DNA of 64,000 bases from Heliocidaris erythrogramma. Taxonomy: Eukaryota; Echinodermata; Echinoidea; Camarodonta; Echinometridae. The notes beneath the pieces are model-generated. The model saw only the letters and a list, made by a program, of their open reading frames with translations, had not been told where the DNA came from and did not search any database. The stretch is from the NCBI GenBank assembly GCA_025617745.1, contig CM046853.1:17093174-17157173 (forward strand), given 5' to 3'. Within the stretch, counting starts at the first letter, position 1. Every line of letters begins with the position of its first letter. A program made the translations under genes and the position numbers. This document shows, piece by piece, positions 45,041 through 56,465 of this stretch.

Positions 45041-45609
45041 CCCGGGGGGGGCACTCACATATATATGTCACACATGTATGTGCCGCTGTGACGTCCCCCA
45101 TTTTCAACCTTCTCGGGTCGCTCCCATGATATGCGATTTTCAGATTTTCACTAACCGCACCTCGATTGGCTTCCGACTCGCTCCCTAGAATATGAGAAAA
45201 CAATGCGCACAGCCTACTGTCCGGGAACGGTCGCTCCCTAGCCTCCCAGGCCAGCGCAGCGGGGAGCTGGGCGGCCTAGTGCCCCCTAACTGAACGCGGT
45301 ATTACTAGTGCTAGCGGCGGCTCAGCGAGATCGATCTGCATGCGACATCGAGCCAGTGCAGTGGCCCGGCATGTACAGCATTAAAAACAGCGCTGCGACC
45401 GCTGACTCAGCTCATGCACCGTATGTGTACCAGAGTAGTGAGATCGCGAGCAGCTAAAATTAGCTCTGCCCATGAGCCCGTCCGCTCCTTAGACCCTCAA
45501 AAATGAGCTTCCTCAATTAACCATTTAGCTCCTTAGCCCCCTGTTTTAAGATTGGCAGCGGCACACCCACATCCAAAAACAGGTTGAGTGCCCCCCCCCC
45601 CCCCCCGGG
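45041..45609. mobile_element. CCCGGGG-ended element (copy 2), nested in the Kolobok-like element
   Basis: Nearly the same sequence as 27713-28236 in the same orientation, with a few small length differences (for example CTCCCAGGCCAGCGCAGCGG near 45243, absent from copy 1). No matching 8-bp duplication is visible at this site. Confidence 0.8.
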
Positions 45610-45669
45610 CTCTACGGTACGGTATGGTAGACCTACCCTATTTTTCTCCAGTGACTCCAGCTTCAGAAC

Positions 45670-46027
45670 TGCAGACCGACTCTTGTTTTTTTAAGCTCCC
45701 TGTGTTTGGCTTCCAGTTCCACAGCCCTCAGTTCCCAGTCTGATGACAGGGATATAGCTGTCGGCCGCAGCATTTTATTCTTGGGTGCAAATCCTAGCTG
45801 GTCATACAGCCCCTGGCCTGAGGGCCTGACTATCAAAGTCCTCCTCCCTGAAGTGGTCACTGCAAACAGTACTGTGAGCGGAAGGGCCATCCCACTGAGC
45901 TAGCTCGCGTCAGCTTGATCCTTGAAATCCAAATTTTTCGAGTTGCATCATCTTTAGGAAAGGTGTGCAGACTGACACCATCGCTGGTGCCTTTGCTGCA
46001 CCCAGCAACAACACATCTCCTCGGCAT
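45670..46027 (-). pseudogene. Frameshifted THAP-domain transposase fragment
   Basis: The minus-strand ATG at 46027 opens MPRRCVVAGC (first zinc cysteines), then VSLHTFPKD and RKIWISRIKLTRA. The frame is then lost after a 4-bp AGCT duplication near 45898. In the next phase WDGPSAHSTVCSDHF supplies the closing Cys-x2-His of the C2CH finger, followed by a stop. A third phase holds LGFAPKNKMLRPTAI and a charged ELRAVELEAKHRELKK helix, probably coiled coil. The order THAP then coiled coil fits P/Kolobok-type transposases. The catalytic part is not visible, probably lost or displaced by the nested insert. Confidence 0.75.
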
Positions 46028-46332
46028 TTTCTTGAGATATGCACTCCTATCATGCCTATCCAAAATTCCCTGCACTGGATATACACAGACAAGCGTCGTC
46101 CGCTAGCTAGATGTTCCCGATGGTACGTCACAGGTCACCTGACAAGGCACGTGACTGGGCCCTATTTTTCAAGGGGCGTGACAGACTAGCTGATAAACGT
46201 GCGACTTAGGCAATTTCAACGAAGCTTAGAGAAGTACACAGATCTTTTTAATAAAAATTATATGCGATTTCTAGCAGTATTGACACAATACTTTGATATT
46301 ATCATGAAATGTAATTCTAATTGACTCGCCCT

Positions 46333-46714
46333 TTAAGATACAATTGAACAAAGACTATTTGGCTAAATTGAATTATCTGGTAAAGACCAATGGAGTATTG
46401 GAACAGTTTGATATATATATATTGTGGAGCAAATGCTAAATTTCTTGTGTTGTGATTGTGGGAGATAATATCCTTACACCTCAGGGTATTATTCTTGATT
46501 TTTTAATGCTGACTGTACTTAGGGAATCAAATTAATGCTACTTAAAAACTGTACCGATACCAATTTTGTATTCAATTTAGGATATGACATAGTTGGCTTG
46601 CACACGACTGCCTCCCTTAAGAAATATGAATCGATGATGTTTTTTGTCATATCCAATCAATATGTGTGTAATTGTGTGTGTAATTGGGTTTTTACAGACG
46701 TGTATCAATCAGAT
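46333..46714. other. Short intergenic stretch
   Basis: AT-rich, no gene or repeat recognised. Confidence 0.4.
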
Positions 46715-46850
46715 ATGATTATTTACGTCTGGGACCGAACTTTAACGTCACCATCCGAAAGACGCGACTCAGTCTCGAACCTGGGTCCGCTGAATCAGTT
46801 TGTAACTTCCACTGGTAGCTGGATTACAGGCGCACGCCACAACGCCCAGT
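46715..46850 (-). mobile_element. SINE with 7SL-like head and B box
   Basis: On the minus strand the start reads CTGGGCGTTGTGGCGTGCGC, then CTGTAATCCAGCTAC, close to the opening of 7SL RNA and its descendants. The A-box-like TGGCGTGCGCC precedes a B box GGTTCGAGACT (46771-46781) by about 55 bases. The body then reads CGGATGGTGACGTTAAAG and TCGGTCCCAGACG, wording typical of marine tRNA-type SINE bodies. It lies just past the 3' end of the MIF4GD-like gene. Confidence 0.55.
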
Positions 46851-47018
46851 TGTATCATAATATCTAGCACACAAAATATAAGGAACCTTTTTGCCAAGAC
46901 TCACATGAGCATTTACACTAGTGCACTACACTTTACACTCACAGAGCTTATCATTGAAAGTAAACAATACTCAGAGAAAACATTGAAGACAGTTGCAAAC
47001 AAAGCACTTTGGCAACTG

Positions 47019-50000
47019 CTAGCAGAAGACCTCGGAATAGTACTGCTGCTGTGTGTCATTCAAGTGCCACCCGCTGGCTCTGAGTTCAATGACTTCTAGA
47101 AGGAGGAGACGGGAGAAGTGGGAGGCTTTGGGTCCAAGTAGTTTCTCCTTCATCATATTTATCAGGGTGTCCATCTGTCCAGGCTTCATCTCGTCGAGTG
47201 TGGGTCCCAACTCTTTGAGCTGAGAGAGGACATGCAAAGAAATGTGTCACATCAGATTAATAAGAAATTCAGACTTGAATTGATAACAGATTTTTCAAAA
47301 GGGTGATGCAGAGAGAGAGAGTTTAAAGACACAAGAAGATTGAGGCTGCATCTGACTTAATAAGAAAAGACAGTTGCAACAAACACTTAACTTGAAAAGA
47401 GTCAATCAGACTACAGAGACAGAGAAAGAAAGACACATGAAATTAAAAAAAAGATATGAAGAAAAGAAGATAAACAGAATGAAAAGGAAAGAGACAAAGA
47501 AAGAACATATCACACAAAAAAGCAAGATCATAGAGAGAGTTACTAATGACAGGACGACTATAGAAAAGTTGACAATCTGTAACTTGAGCTTACCTGGTTG
47601 CAGCCACATTTCATTTCTTCATCACTTGAATCAGCATCTGTTACAAGCTGCAAGAATAAATAACAGATATACACAAAAAATCAATTTGCAAAGCAGTAAT
47701 TTATTTCAATCAATCACATCATCAATACAAATTAATATTCCTAAATATGAGGGGAACAAAGATCAAGTCAATTCATTACTTCTGTAACAAACTCTTAGAT
47801 TTAGTCATTTGTTGAATATCATATGTAGCGTGGATGATGGTGAGTGTTAACTATTAAAGATTATGACACGACGAGGGAGAGTCCATTCACAATGTGAAAA
47901 TGTAAATGTATAAAACAACATTTATTGTAGACGAATAAACATTGGAGAAGCAGATGATGATAAGGTATCACAGTTGAACAAAGGTACATATATATATATT
48001 AGCGATACGAAAAGGCTTGGTGAAGACTTGGTACTCCCCTATCAAGGCCCGCACGGACAGGAGCACAGCTCGAAGGAAGAAGTCCGAAGACTTACAAGGA
48101 CCCAGAGAACATAATTTCTCAACTATTTATACTGTGAGGAATATGAGGAAGTCACTGCACCTCCAGGAGCATGAGAATGAGAAGTTTCTGGAAACATCTA
48201 TTATCATTAATTCCAAAGAGGGATTATTCTAAGACCTTTAATGACCAACTAATATAAAGGACAGGTTATGTTGGTAGGTTTTATTCTTCTAGATCGAACC
48301 ACAAGAGGTTATTGTTCTGAGGTGTGTTTAGACCAATTAATCCCGGGGAAGGATTACTAGGAAAATGCTTTGTTTGTAATCAGTAAATTCTATACCAAAG
48401 CTTGGCTATTGGAAGTATCTCATCCAACTTTTCACATGATATGACAAAACTGCATTTATGCATATTTGACTCTTACACTTCCATAGGTCTTGTAAACATT
48501 TATAAACAAAACTTGAGCTTGTCCAAGCCCAATACCAATGATATAATTTTTATTGAAGCCAATGAATTAGGAGATTTTAATCAATCAATTCAATCAATTC
48601 AACATACTGTGTCTAGGCAGGTATAAACAGGCTCAACCAAGGCATTGATGTAGTTGTTTCCAATCTTTAGGTGTCTGAAGAGGCAGCACATGTAGCAAGT
48701 AAAGGCAAGCCATCGGGTTGGATCTACGTCTTTCCAGGTAGCACGGGAGGTGAAGTCTTCCTGCAATATGAGCAATGCAAAATGCTGTGTTGCAATCGAG
48801 AAAAACCATCTCTTGACCTCCAGCACAAAAGGTTGTTGGTATATGATTGTCAAGCTCAATTTTGATTCGAATACAGAAGTCAAATTCATGAATACAGAAG
48901 TCAAATTAATGAATAATTTGAAGATTGTAATCTCTGGGGTTGTACGACACATGCTCCAGCGATATTTGCTATGTGGTCATTATCCTACACTAAGCAAATT
49001 CCTAACTCCATTCCTGGACCAAACGCTACACCTCACCCATACCTATAAAACCTACTGCAACCCTAACCCTATGGGCTAATCTTACGTCATTGATGAAATA
49101 ATTCTCAGAGCATATATCAAGATTTAGACTAATCGTAAATGGAGAGCAGTACTTCACCTGGCTACTCAGAACTCTTATCAGTGTTCCAATCCCTTGCAAA
49201 CTTATAATCTAAAGGCTTTAATACCTGAAGTTGCTTCAGCAGAGGACTTCTGAACTTGAGGCTTTCTGCCTCTAAGGGAGCCAGTCTGGAGCACAGCTTG
49301 GCCAGAGTTTCAGCGTTCTTGTCGTTTTCCAGACCATTGTGGTACATGAGAAGGGCAAATGCTCTCATTTGAGACTCTTTGTTTATGTAGCTTTCTGCAT
49401 CTTTGTAGATCCCATCTGCTATGTCCCATAAAGAGGATTCATTGCTACTCCTAGCTGCTTGCTGCACAAGCACTATTGTTCTGCTGTAAAAATTCTGAAA
49501 TAGTACCAGTTTTTAAAGTAAATTCATAAGGTTGGATGTTAAAGGTGTTACTCGGAGATGTACAAACAAATATCAAAATGCAATAAATTTGGTATCAACA
49601 GAAAGGGGAAGATGCCCTAAAACATTCCATCAACATTCAAAATCCATAGGTTTTCATGAATTAATATTATTCTGTTTCAAATGTGTGCCAAAATATTCAC
49701 GTATTTTCGCCCCGCGAGCAGTTTCTTTTTCAACCTTGGAAATGTGACGTAATACTCGGGACACACTTGCTTGCTTCTAGCTAGCTCACGATCACGTCAA
49801 TACAGCGCGCGCACACATAACGTTCACGGTTCGAGGTAAGCTACTGATTTATTCCAATCTTTGAAAATCTTGTCGACAAATTGTCTGATTTTGGCCCTGA
49901 TTCAGATCTTAGAACCTGGAATCACACCGTCATTCCATCAATCACTTGGTGAATCACTGCAGCAGCCACACATATACGATTCATACAGCTACAGCACAGT

Positions 50001-51920
50001 CAAGTCGTATACCGTAAGCTAGCTGTCCCGAGAATGACATCATTTTTCTAGTGCAAGAATTCTCGCTTTCATGGCTCATCTGAGACCCTGTCAGGGGTCT
50101 TGAAAAAAAAAAGTCCTGATAATATTTTTGAACAAGCTTACATCTCTAAAATTTAATTTCATTGTATTCTTTGGGGGATTAGCTTTCCAAAAATGTATAA
50201 TTTGTCCCATTTCTTATTTTATGGGACATTTCCCCCGGTTATCAGCTTTAAAGGTATTTGCATGTTCCCATGGGTGCATTCCAAGTTATCTCGCTCTCAG
50301 TGTATAATGCAAAGTTTTGAGATAAGAAATTAATTATCACTTCCCATTTCAGGGGCATCTTTCTGTAAACCATATAGTGTATAAAGTGTTCTAAAAACCA
50401 TGGTAAAAACTAGCTATACGAGCTCCTTGGCTCCTCAATCTGGTACTGGGCCTGCGGAGCTATACATGGCCTGCTACTATGGCGCCTGTCGGACGATGTC
50501 AACACAAAAAACACACACATTAGAATCACACATTCTCATGCACACTGGAAATAGGATTCATCTTACCTTTCACACGTTGCTGTGCTTTTGTCATGATAAT
50601 GACAATTCTCACAGCAACGTGTGAAAGGTAACATGAATCCTATCTCCGCTGTCAAATATATGTACATAAGTGTTGATATTACCCCAAAATGAATCTTATT
50701 ATTAGTCAATTTGGACCAGAACCACCACAGCAAACACCGAGGATGGTTTCCAAGGTCCAGTGTGCATGAGAATGTGTGATTCTAATGTGTGTGTTTTTTG
50801 TGTTGACATCGTCCGACAGGCGCCATAGTAGCAGGCCATTTATAGCTCCGCAGGCCCAGTACCAGATTGAGGAGCCAAGAAGCTCGTATAGCTAGGTAAA
50901 AACATAAAGGTAGTATTCATCAATCTGAGGGCAATACTAAATTCTCATTTTAAGAAAAACAAAAACTGGGTGAAAAATAGCTACAAATTACTGCAATGTG
51001 CAATGCCAACCTAATAATCAATTAGATGATTGTGGTCACTCATCAGGAAGAAATAGTCTACATATTTCCTCATAATTTTTTTTTTCTGAAAAGTCTGGCA
51101 TTTTCATCCAACTGCATTTGTAAAACTCATTCACAAAAGCAATGTACTCAAAACAAAATAGAGTAGAGGCAAATTTTTCTTTTAAAAAACACACTAAATG
51201 ACGATATTTTTGCCTGAAACTTTACAATATATACATGTAAATGAGTATTCTCAAGTCAAGCTTTTCAAGATCGAAATTATTCTAACCAGTAGAGGCGCAT
51301 GGCCAATGTTGGAGACTGTTTGTCTCTATTGTGAGAGACTTTTGTTTGAAAACAGTTTACTTTTGGTAGCCTATTTGGGACTTTGGGATACCAATTGTTT
51401 ACATTTGCTGCAAAGGGAGTACCTCGGCTCAAAATTCAAATATGATAAGCAGATTCCTCATAAGGTATTACCACTTTAGACAGATTACTACAAAGATTCA
51501 CCACCTATTTTTGTTATCAAAACATTTTATGGTTACTGCTAATGTTGAGTTAAAATCCTTTTTTCAATTTCCATGATTTTATTTTTTAGTATAATTTTTT
51601 TACTTCAAATTCAACTAAAAAGTGCAATAGTTTACAGTTACTGCAAAATTATCCATGCATCACCAGACTTTCAAAGACTAAATACACTAAATATCTGATA
51701 AATTAGTCATGGCAATCATTTTAAAAATTTAGAAATATACCTCGCCCAGTGTCAACACGAGCTCTTCTTTCATGTACGGATAGGCACTTGATCCTTCGCC
51801 TGAACTGCCGGCTACACCAGCAACCCCTCGATCGCTCTGAATCTGCTGCTGTTTCAACTTTTGACGACTGGCAGCCGACTTTAGGCCACCACTTTTGCTT
51901 AGCTGTCGAGCAGATGCCAT
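47019..51920 (-). CDS. MIF4GD: MIF4G-domain protein, MIF4GD (SLIP1)-like, five exons
   Basis: Minus-strand exons 51920-51741, 49494-49225, 48760-48608, 47647-47594 and 47219-47019; 285 aa. All introns are phase 0 with GT-AG ends (GAG|GTATAT, CAG|GTATTA, ACA|GTATGT, CAG|GTAAGC). Residues 1-60 are a polar leader (SGGLKSAASRQKLKQQQ) ending in YPYMKEELVLTLGE. Residues 61-285 form the helical MIF4G fold, with family words WLAFTCYMCCLF, NALVEPVYTCLD, LDEMKPGQMDTLI and LLLLEVIELRASGW, closing YYSEVFC. In vertebrates MIF4GD binds the histone-mRNA factor SLBP and promotes histone mRNA translation; the role here is inferred. Human MIF4GD is about 222 aa, so the leader is longer here. Another in-frame ATG lies at 51938. 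PAIP1 and CTIF share the domain but fit less well. Intron 1 carries a foldback transposon. Confidence 0.87.
47730..48580. other. Contents of MIF4GD-like intron 3
   Basis: AT-rich. A short + strand frame at 48017-48232 (basic, RTDRSTARRKKSED) is not recognised and overlaps nothing known; it may be part of a decayed retroelement. No other feature seen. Confidence 0.3.
49500..50400. other. Middle of MIF4GD-like intron 1
   Basis: Contains a GC-richer patch at 49700-49830 with GTGACGTAA (49744-49752), but no exon can be joined. Otherwise unremarkable. Confidence 0.35.
50411..50894. mobile_element. Foldback element with 9-bp duplication in MIF4GD-like intron 1
   Basis: Long inverted arms (about 50411-50546 and 50754-50894, starting TAGCTATACGAGCT) are bordered by GGTAAAAAC at 50402-50410 and 50895-50903. 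A second, inner hairpin (TTACCTTTCACACGTTGCTG with its complement) sits at about 50564-50630, off centre. A 9-bp duplication with long arms fits Mutator-like elements. Non-coding. Confidence 0.8.
50910..51720. other. Remainder of MIF4GD-like intron 1
   Basis: AT-rich intron. A 93-codon + strand frame at 51198-51479 is not recognised and lacks splice or promoter context. Confidence 0.35.
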
Positions 51921-51959
51921 TATGAAAAATATTGGCATTCTCGTGATCCAAGCCACCGG

Positions 51960-52170
51960 TAGCTTATTTCCACCGGACACTTTTTGGCGTTCAAAACATG
52001 TCCTACTCCTATTAAATGAAATGAAACTCCCTCTATCGATGGCACGAGGGTAGCGCTAGCGTGCGCAGTTATGCTTGCTATATCTCGCAAGCTTATTGGA
52101 GGGAGGGTCTTCAAGAGGCGGGGCCTGAAAATCCGTGCCTCCTTGGAATGAAAGCCCATTGGTGGATATC
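51960..52170 (-). promoter_or_regulatory. Likely promoter of the MIF4GD-like gene
   Basis: Upstream of the minus-strand start there is a GC box (GGGGCCTG beside GAGGCGGGG, about 52115-52127) and, 30 bp further upstream, CACCAATGGG on the minus strand, a CCAAT box (52153-52162). No TATA box. This fits a housekeeping-type promoter. Confidence 0.5.
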
Positions 52171-52231
52171 AGCTAAGATGCGCAAAGTTCTCACAAATTC
52201 TCTGTAATTTATTGCGTTCTGTATATATACA

Positions 52232-53010
52232 CACGTCTATATCTGGTCTTCATCGAAGCCACCCCTGTGTACAAGTCTATGGAGAGGGTTTCATACACTT
52301 CTACACAGGGTGGCTTCGATGGCGACCAGATATAGAGAGTGACAATATTAGGTTGTGAGCACTTCGGCTGTCTATATCTGGTCTTCATCGAAGCCACCCC
52401 TGTGTACAAGTCAATGGAGAGGTTTTCATTCACTTGTACACAGGGGTGGCTTCGATGGCGACCAGATATAGAGAGTGACAATATTAGGTTGTGAGCACTT
52501 CGGCTGTCTATATCTGGTCTTCATCGAAGCCACCCCTGTGTACAAGTCTATGGAGAGGGTTTCATTCACTTGTACACAGGGGTGGCTTCGATGGCGACCA
52601 GATATAGAGAGTGACAATATTAGGTTGTGAGCACTTCGGCTGTCTATATCTGGTCTTCATCGAAGCCACCCCTGTGTACAAGTCTATGGAGAGGGTTTCA
52701 TTCACTTGTACACAGGGGTGGCTTCGATGGCGACCAGATATAGAGAGTGACAATATTAGGTTGTGAGCACTTCGGCTGTCTATATCTGGTCTTCATCGAA
52801 GCCACCCCTGTGTACAAGTCTATGGAGAGGGTTTCATTCACTTGTACACAGGGGTGGCTTCGATGGCGACCAGATATAGAGAGTGACAATATTAGGTTGT
52901 GAGCACTTCGGCTGTCTATATCTGGTCTTCATCGAAGCCACCCCTGTGTACAAGTCAATGGAGAGGTTTTCATTCACTTGTACACAGGGGTGGCTTCGAT
53001 GGCGACTAAA
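52232..53010 (+). repeat. Six tandem 136-bp units, each internally palindromic
   Basis: Units begin TCTATATCTGGTCTTCATCG at about 52232, 52369, 52505, 52641, 52777 and 52913. Each unit has ATCGAAGCCACCCCTGTGTA, a short loop with CTATGGAGAGGG, and then the inverted copy, followed by an AATATTAGGTTGTGAGCACT spacer. The middle copies are almost identical. Minus-strand 63-codon frames repeated across the array are by-products. Confidence 0.92.
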
Positions 53011-53275
53011 TATAGTGTCTTTAACGCTATTTTTTCAGCAATATTTAATTGTTATATTATTCTTAACAACTGATTGATATTTGTTAACATTTTGTTTCAT
53101 TTTTAGGAATAGGTAACTGTCTGAAAGTGGCAGAGTGGTCTTGAAGAGGAGGGAAATGAGGGGTAGATGGAATTAACAGGTTAATTACCTTCATTTCACA
53201 TTAGTAGCTGTGGACAGTTCGAACAGTCTTCATTTCATATAATTAGCAGTGGACAGTTCGCACAGTCCACACAAG

Positions 53276-54574
53276 TTTCTCTGAAACAAGTATTATGGCC
53301 AGTATTATATAACAGAAATTTAATGACAGTTAAAATAACCATTCTGAACAATTATACCACCTAGGGTAATTGTCTGAATGATGGTTTTTATCTCGAAGAG
53401 AAATATGGGTAGATAAATACGTTAATTACCTTCATTTCGATTCAAATGTGGTGCTGCATAACCTTGCAGTCATGACGGAATAAAGTCTACTATTATACCC
53501 GGCCCCAACCCCTATAGCCTAGGGCCTGGCTAGCGCCTCGATCGATCGAGCAGTGCTTGCTGCTTAATCGCAGTTAAGTACCTACAAAGTCCCAAGCAAG
53601 TCACGCACAACGATCTCACAGAAGCAAAACTCCAGTCCTATTGGCGGAGACTCAGGCATGCGCAAACTATTCGCCAATCACCGGAATCCCCGAGCGCGGC
53701 GCCTCCCATGTAAGTGATCAATCTGCCATCTCATTGGCGGAAACTAGGCATGTACAAACCTAGTGCTAATGGGACGTACGTATGTAATTGAAATCTGTCA
53801 ATCAGCATAGTATATTTCAATTCTCTGAAAGTCACGAATGTTAGTTACTAAGTGAAATTTACCGCAGTGGCATGCAGCACGGTCAATTACACATTGCAAG
53901 CTTGATGATTGATGAAGCAACTAGCGCATCCATTCATGAGGTTGAGTACATGCAGGCGTACTCGGCTTCATGAAACATGGCAATGATAGATTCCGCCAAC
54001 CGATTTGGTAATAAATTAGACCAATCAATAAATCCATCACTTTCAACAAAGTTGTCAAACTTTGGAATAAAACACTTTATTTTATAAATCCCGTCTTGAA
54101 TTAAAAATAAATGATTATACTGTTATCCAAAATGCGTTTAGGCGCTGTGTCATTTATTTTACGATGCAATACGCCACATGACGGATTAAATCGATGCAAT
54201 TGTATATAAGAGCATGACCTAACTGGAATTCTACCCTGTAGGGTCATTTATTGCTTTATTTCGTTAAACACACTCATATACCTTGTCAACATTTTAATCA
54301 TTATCACTGGATACTAAACTCCACTTCAAGTTTTCACGGCCAGAGTAAATTAATGGTGAGTCTCCATAATCAATTCAAATTTTCGCTTTTTATCACATTT
54401 TGATTTATTTCGTATACAATTATGACTGTTCTTAGCAATTTCAGATCACAGTGACTGTGGTTGTGATTACGTACTATCAAACTCGCACGCTAGCTTATTC
54501 TGCTTGATATTATTTCAATTTAGTTTCTTTTGACCTTCGCATACCAATAAGTGGGTTCTATATTAGCTACCAAA
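53276..54574 (+). other. Unique core of the 52-55 kb inverted repeat
   Basis: Contains two ATTGGCGGA words (inverted CCAAT boxes) at about 53640 and 53740, a TATATAAG box at 54203-54210, and ATG|GTGAGT at 54354-54362 (a start codon directly abutting a splice donor). These could form a promoter and first exon on the + strand, but no second exon was identified. Confidence 0.3.
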
Positions 54575-55067
54575 GTGTGGACTGTGCGAACTGTCCACTG
54601 CTAATAGTGTGAAATGTAGACTGTTCGAACTGTCCACAGCTACTAATGTGAAATAAAGGTAATTAACCTGTTAATTCCATCTACCCCTCATTTCCCTCCT
54701 CTTCAAGACCACTCTGCCACTTTCAGACAGTTACCTATTCCTAAAAATGAAACAAATGTTAACAAATATCAACCAGTTGTTAAGAATATTATAACACTTA
54801 AATATTGCTGAAAAAATAGCGTTAAAGACACTATATTTAGTCGCCATCGAAGCCACCCCTGTGTACAAGTGTATGAAACCCTCTCCATAGACTTGTACAC
54901 AGGGGTGGCTTCGATGAAGACCAGATTATAGACAGCCGAAGTGCTCACCTCCTAATATTATATCACTCTATATTTGGTCGCCATCGAAGCCACCCCTGTG
55001 TACAAGTCTATAGAGGGTATCATACACTTGTACACAGGGGTGGCTTCGATGGCGACCAAATATAGAG

Positions 55068-56465
55068 TGAATGATTATCATAATGGTTCTGATTCTGTTA
55101 TTTTATTTAGTAATTTTATTGAGTGGATTATATGAAAAAGGAAGTAAGGCTGGAAGTAATTGATTGTACTGGTGTTGGAAAAGAAAGTTCTTTATGACTG
55201 TCGTGTGAAATCATGTCTTACTAGGAAATTATTGTATCAATAGGAAATTACGTGTTGAAGATAGGTCACCGCTTTCGGTTCGTCTGTGTAGGAGTTTCGC
55301 ATCGAGAACAAAAGACTTCTTTTGAAAATCACTGAAGCCGCAATTTCTTTTAATGTGTCTGTGAATGTTGGCAGGTATTGGATAAGGTCCCCAGTGGCTT
55401 CGAGCACGATATGGCCAAAATATTTAGACCCTCCTGGAACTCTTCTTAGAAACAAAGCTAAAGACACATTCAAACTATCTGTTCACCGGGTTTTGAATAG
55501 CTAATAATAATAATATATTTCACAGTCGTCTTAATGAAGGATTGCTCGAACGCAAGATTCGGTTCAATCTATATAGTCTTGATTCAGGCTATTCTTTTCT
55601 TTTCTTTTCAAGATCGAGACTTCACCGACGTTGATGTTCTACATCAACAGGACAGACGTATCCCCGCACTGCGGTACGGGTGCGGGACTGGAGCTTTTCC
55701 TTTCTTTTGCTTTCCCATTTTTCTTTTCCTTTTCTCTTTCTTGAATTAGAGAAAGACCTCTTGAACTTGTAAATCCAAGTATAATAGATCTCCTAGCGTA
55801 TAATTTTTATTTTATACCATCGGATAGAATAACTTATACCAGAATTTAATATGGCAAAAATAGTCAAATCTGACTGGTTGCCAGACAAAAAACAATCACC
55901 CCACCCCCTTTCAAAGTTCCAAATTCAATTCATAATTACTATAGGCATACGGGCCCATTTTTGTGAGGGGGCTGACGCCTTTTGCCAAAATATCAACTTT
56001 CCAATTTCTAGATCATTTTGAGAGTGAGTGAAGCTAAAGAAGCAAGCGAGAAAAAAATGAAAAATTGGTAATTAGGTAATTAGGTAATTATTTATTTCTG
56101 CTTGATTTCTCAATTCATCAAATAATGGAATACATACATTATACAAATTATGCGATATACAATACAATGGAACATCATGACATTAATATATCTTAAACTA
56201 CAAGGCTAACAGTAAGATTATAGAAAGAAAAATAAAACAAGAGGGTTTTCATAATAAGCCGATGCTTGCCAGCATGAAAGCCCTTTGAGATAAAATATAA
56301 TGATAAAACTATGAGAGAGAGAAAGAGAAGAAGGCACAGAGAGAAATAGGGATGAAGAGAGGAGGATAAAGTGAGGCAATTGTACCTTTCCAAACATTTT
56401 AAATAACAACTGTATTAACAATAGAGAGTTAATAATCCGGTTTCAGAGGCAGACATGATATTATA
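55068..56465. other. Non-coding stretch
   Basis: Includes a pyrimidine-rich patch (55690-55740) and a GA-rich patch (56300-56370). A 78-codon minus-strand frame at 55237-55473 is unrecognised. No paired ends seen. Confidence 0.35.

Larger units (their letters stand above)
44447..46332 (-). mobile_element. Kolobok-like DNA transposon (TTAA duplication, THAP remnant)
   Basis: The ends are a 19-bp inverted repeat (AGGGCGAGTCAATTAGAAT and complement, one mismatch at most) flanked by TTAA at 44443-44446 and 46333-46336. A broken THAP domain on the minus strand lies in the right third, and a 569-bp CCCGGGG-ended element is inserted in the middle. TTAA duplication plus a THAP domain is the Kolobok signature; piggyBac also uses TTAA but has CCC ends and no THAP. 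Confidence 0.75.
52229..55067. mobile_element. Large inverted-repeat element with satellite-built arms
   Basis: The left arm (52229-53270) and right arm (54575-55067) are inverted copies. Their inner portions match base for base over hundreds of positions (landmarks GGACAGTTCGCACAGTCC, GAGGGAAATGAGGGGTAG, GACTAAATATAGTGTC). The outer portions are tandem units, six on the left and two on the right. A 1.3-kb unique core lies between. No transposase frame was found and target duplications are unclear. Confidence 0.75.

Noticed and set aside
52209-52889. Repeated 63-codon minus-strand frames
   Set aside because: They arise from the 136-bp tandem unit; identical frames in each unit reflect DNA repetition, not coding selection.
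52229-53010. CRISPR-like array
   Set aside because: Regular spacing is due to an animal satellite unit with constant spacers; CRISPR spacers would be unique, and the context is eukaryotic.
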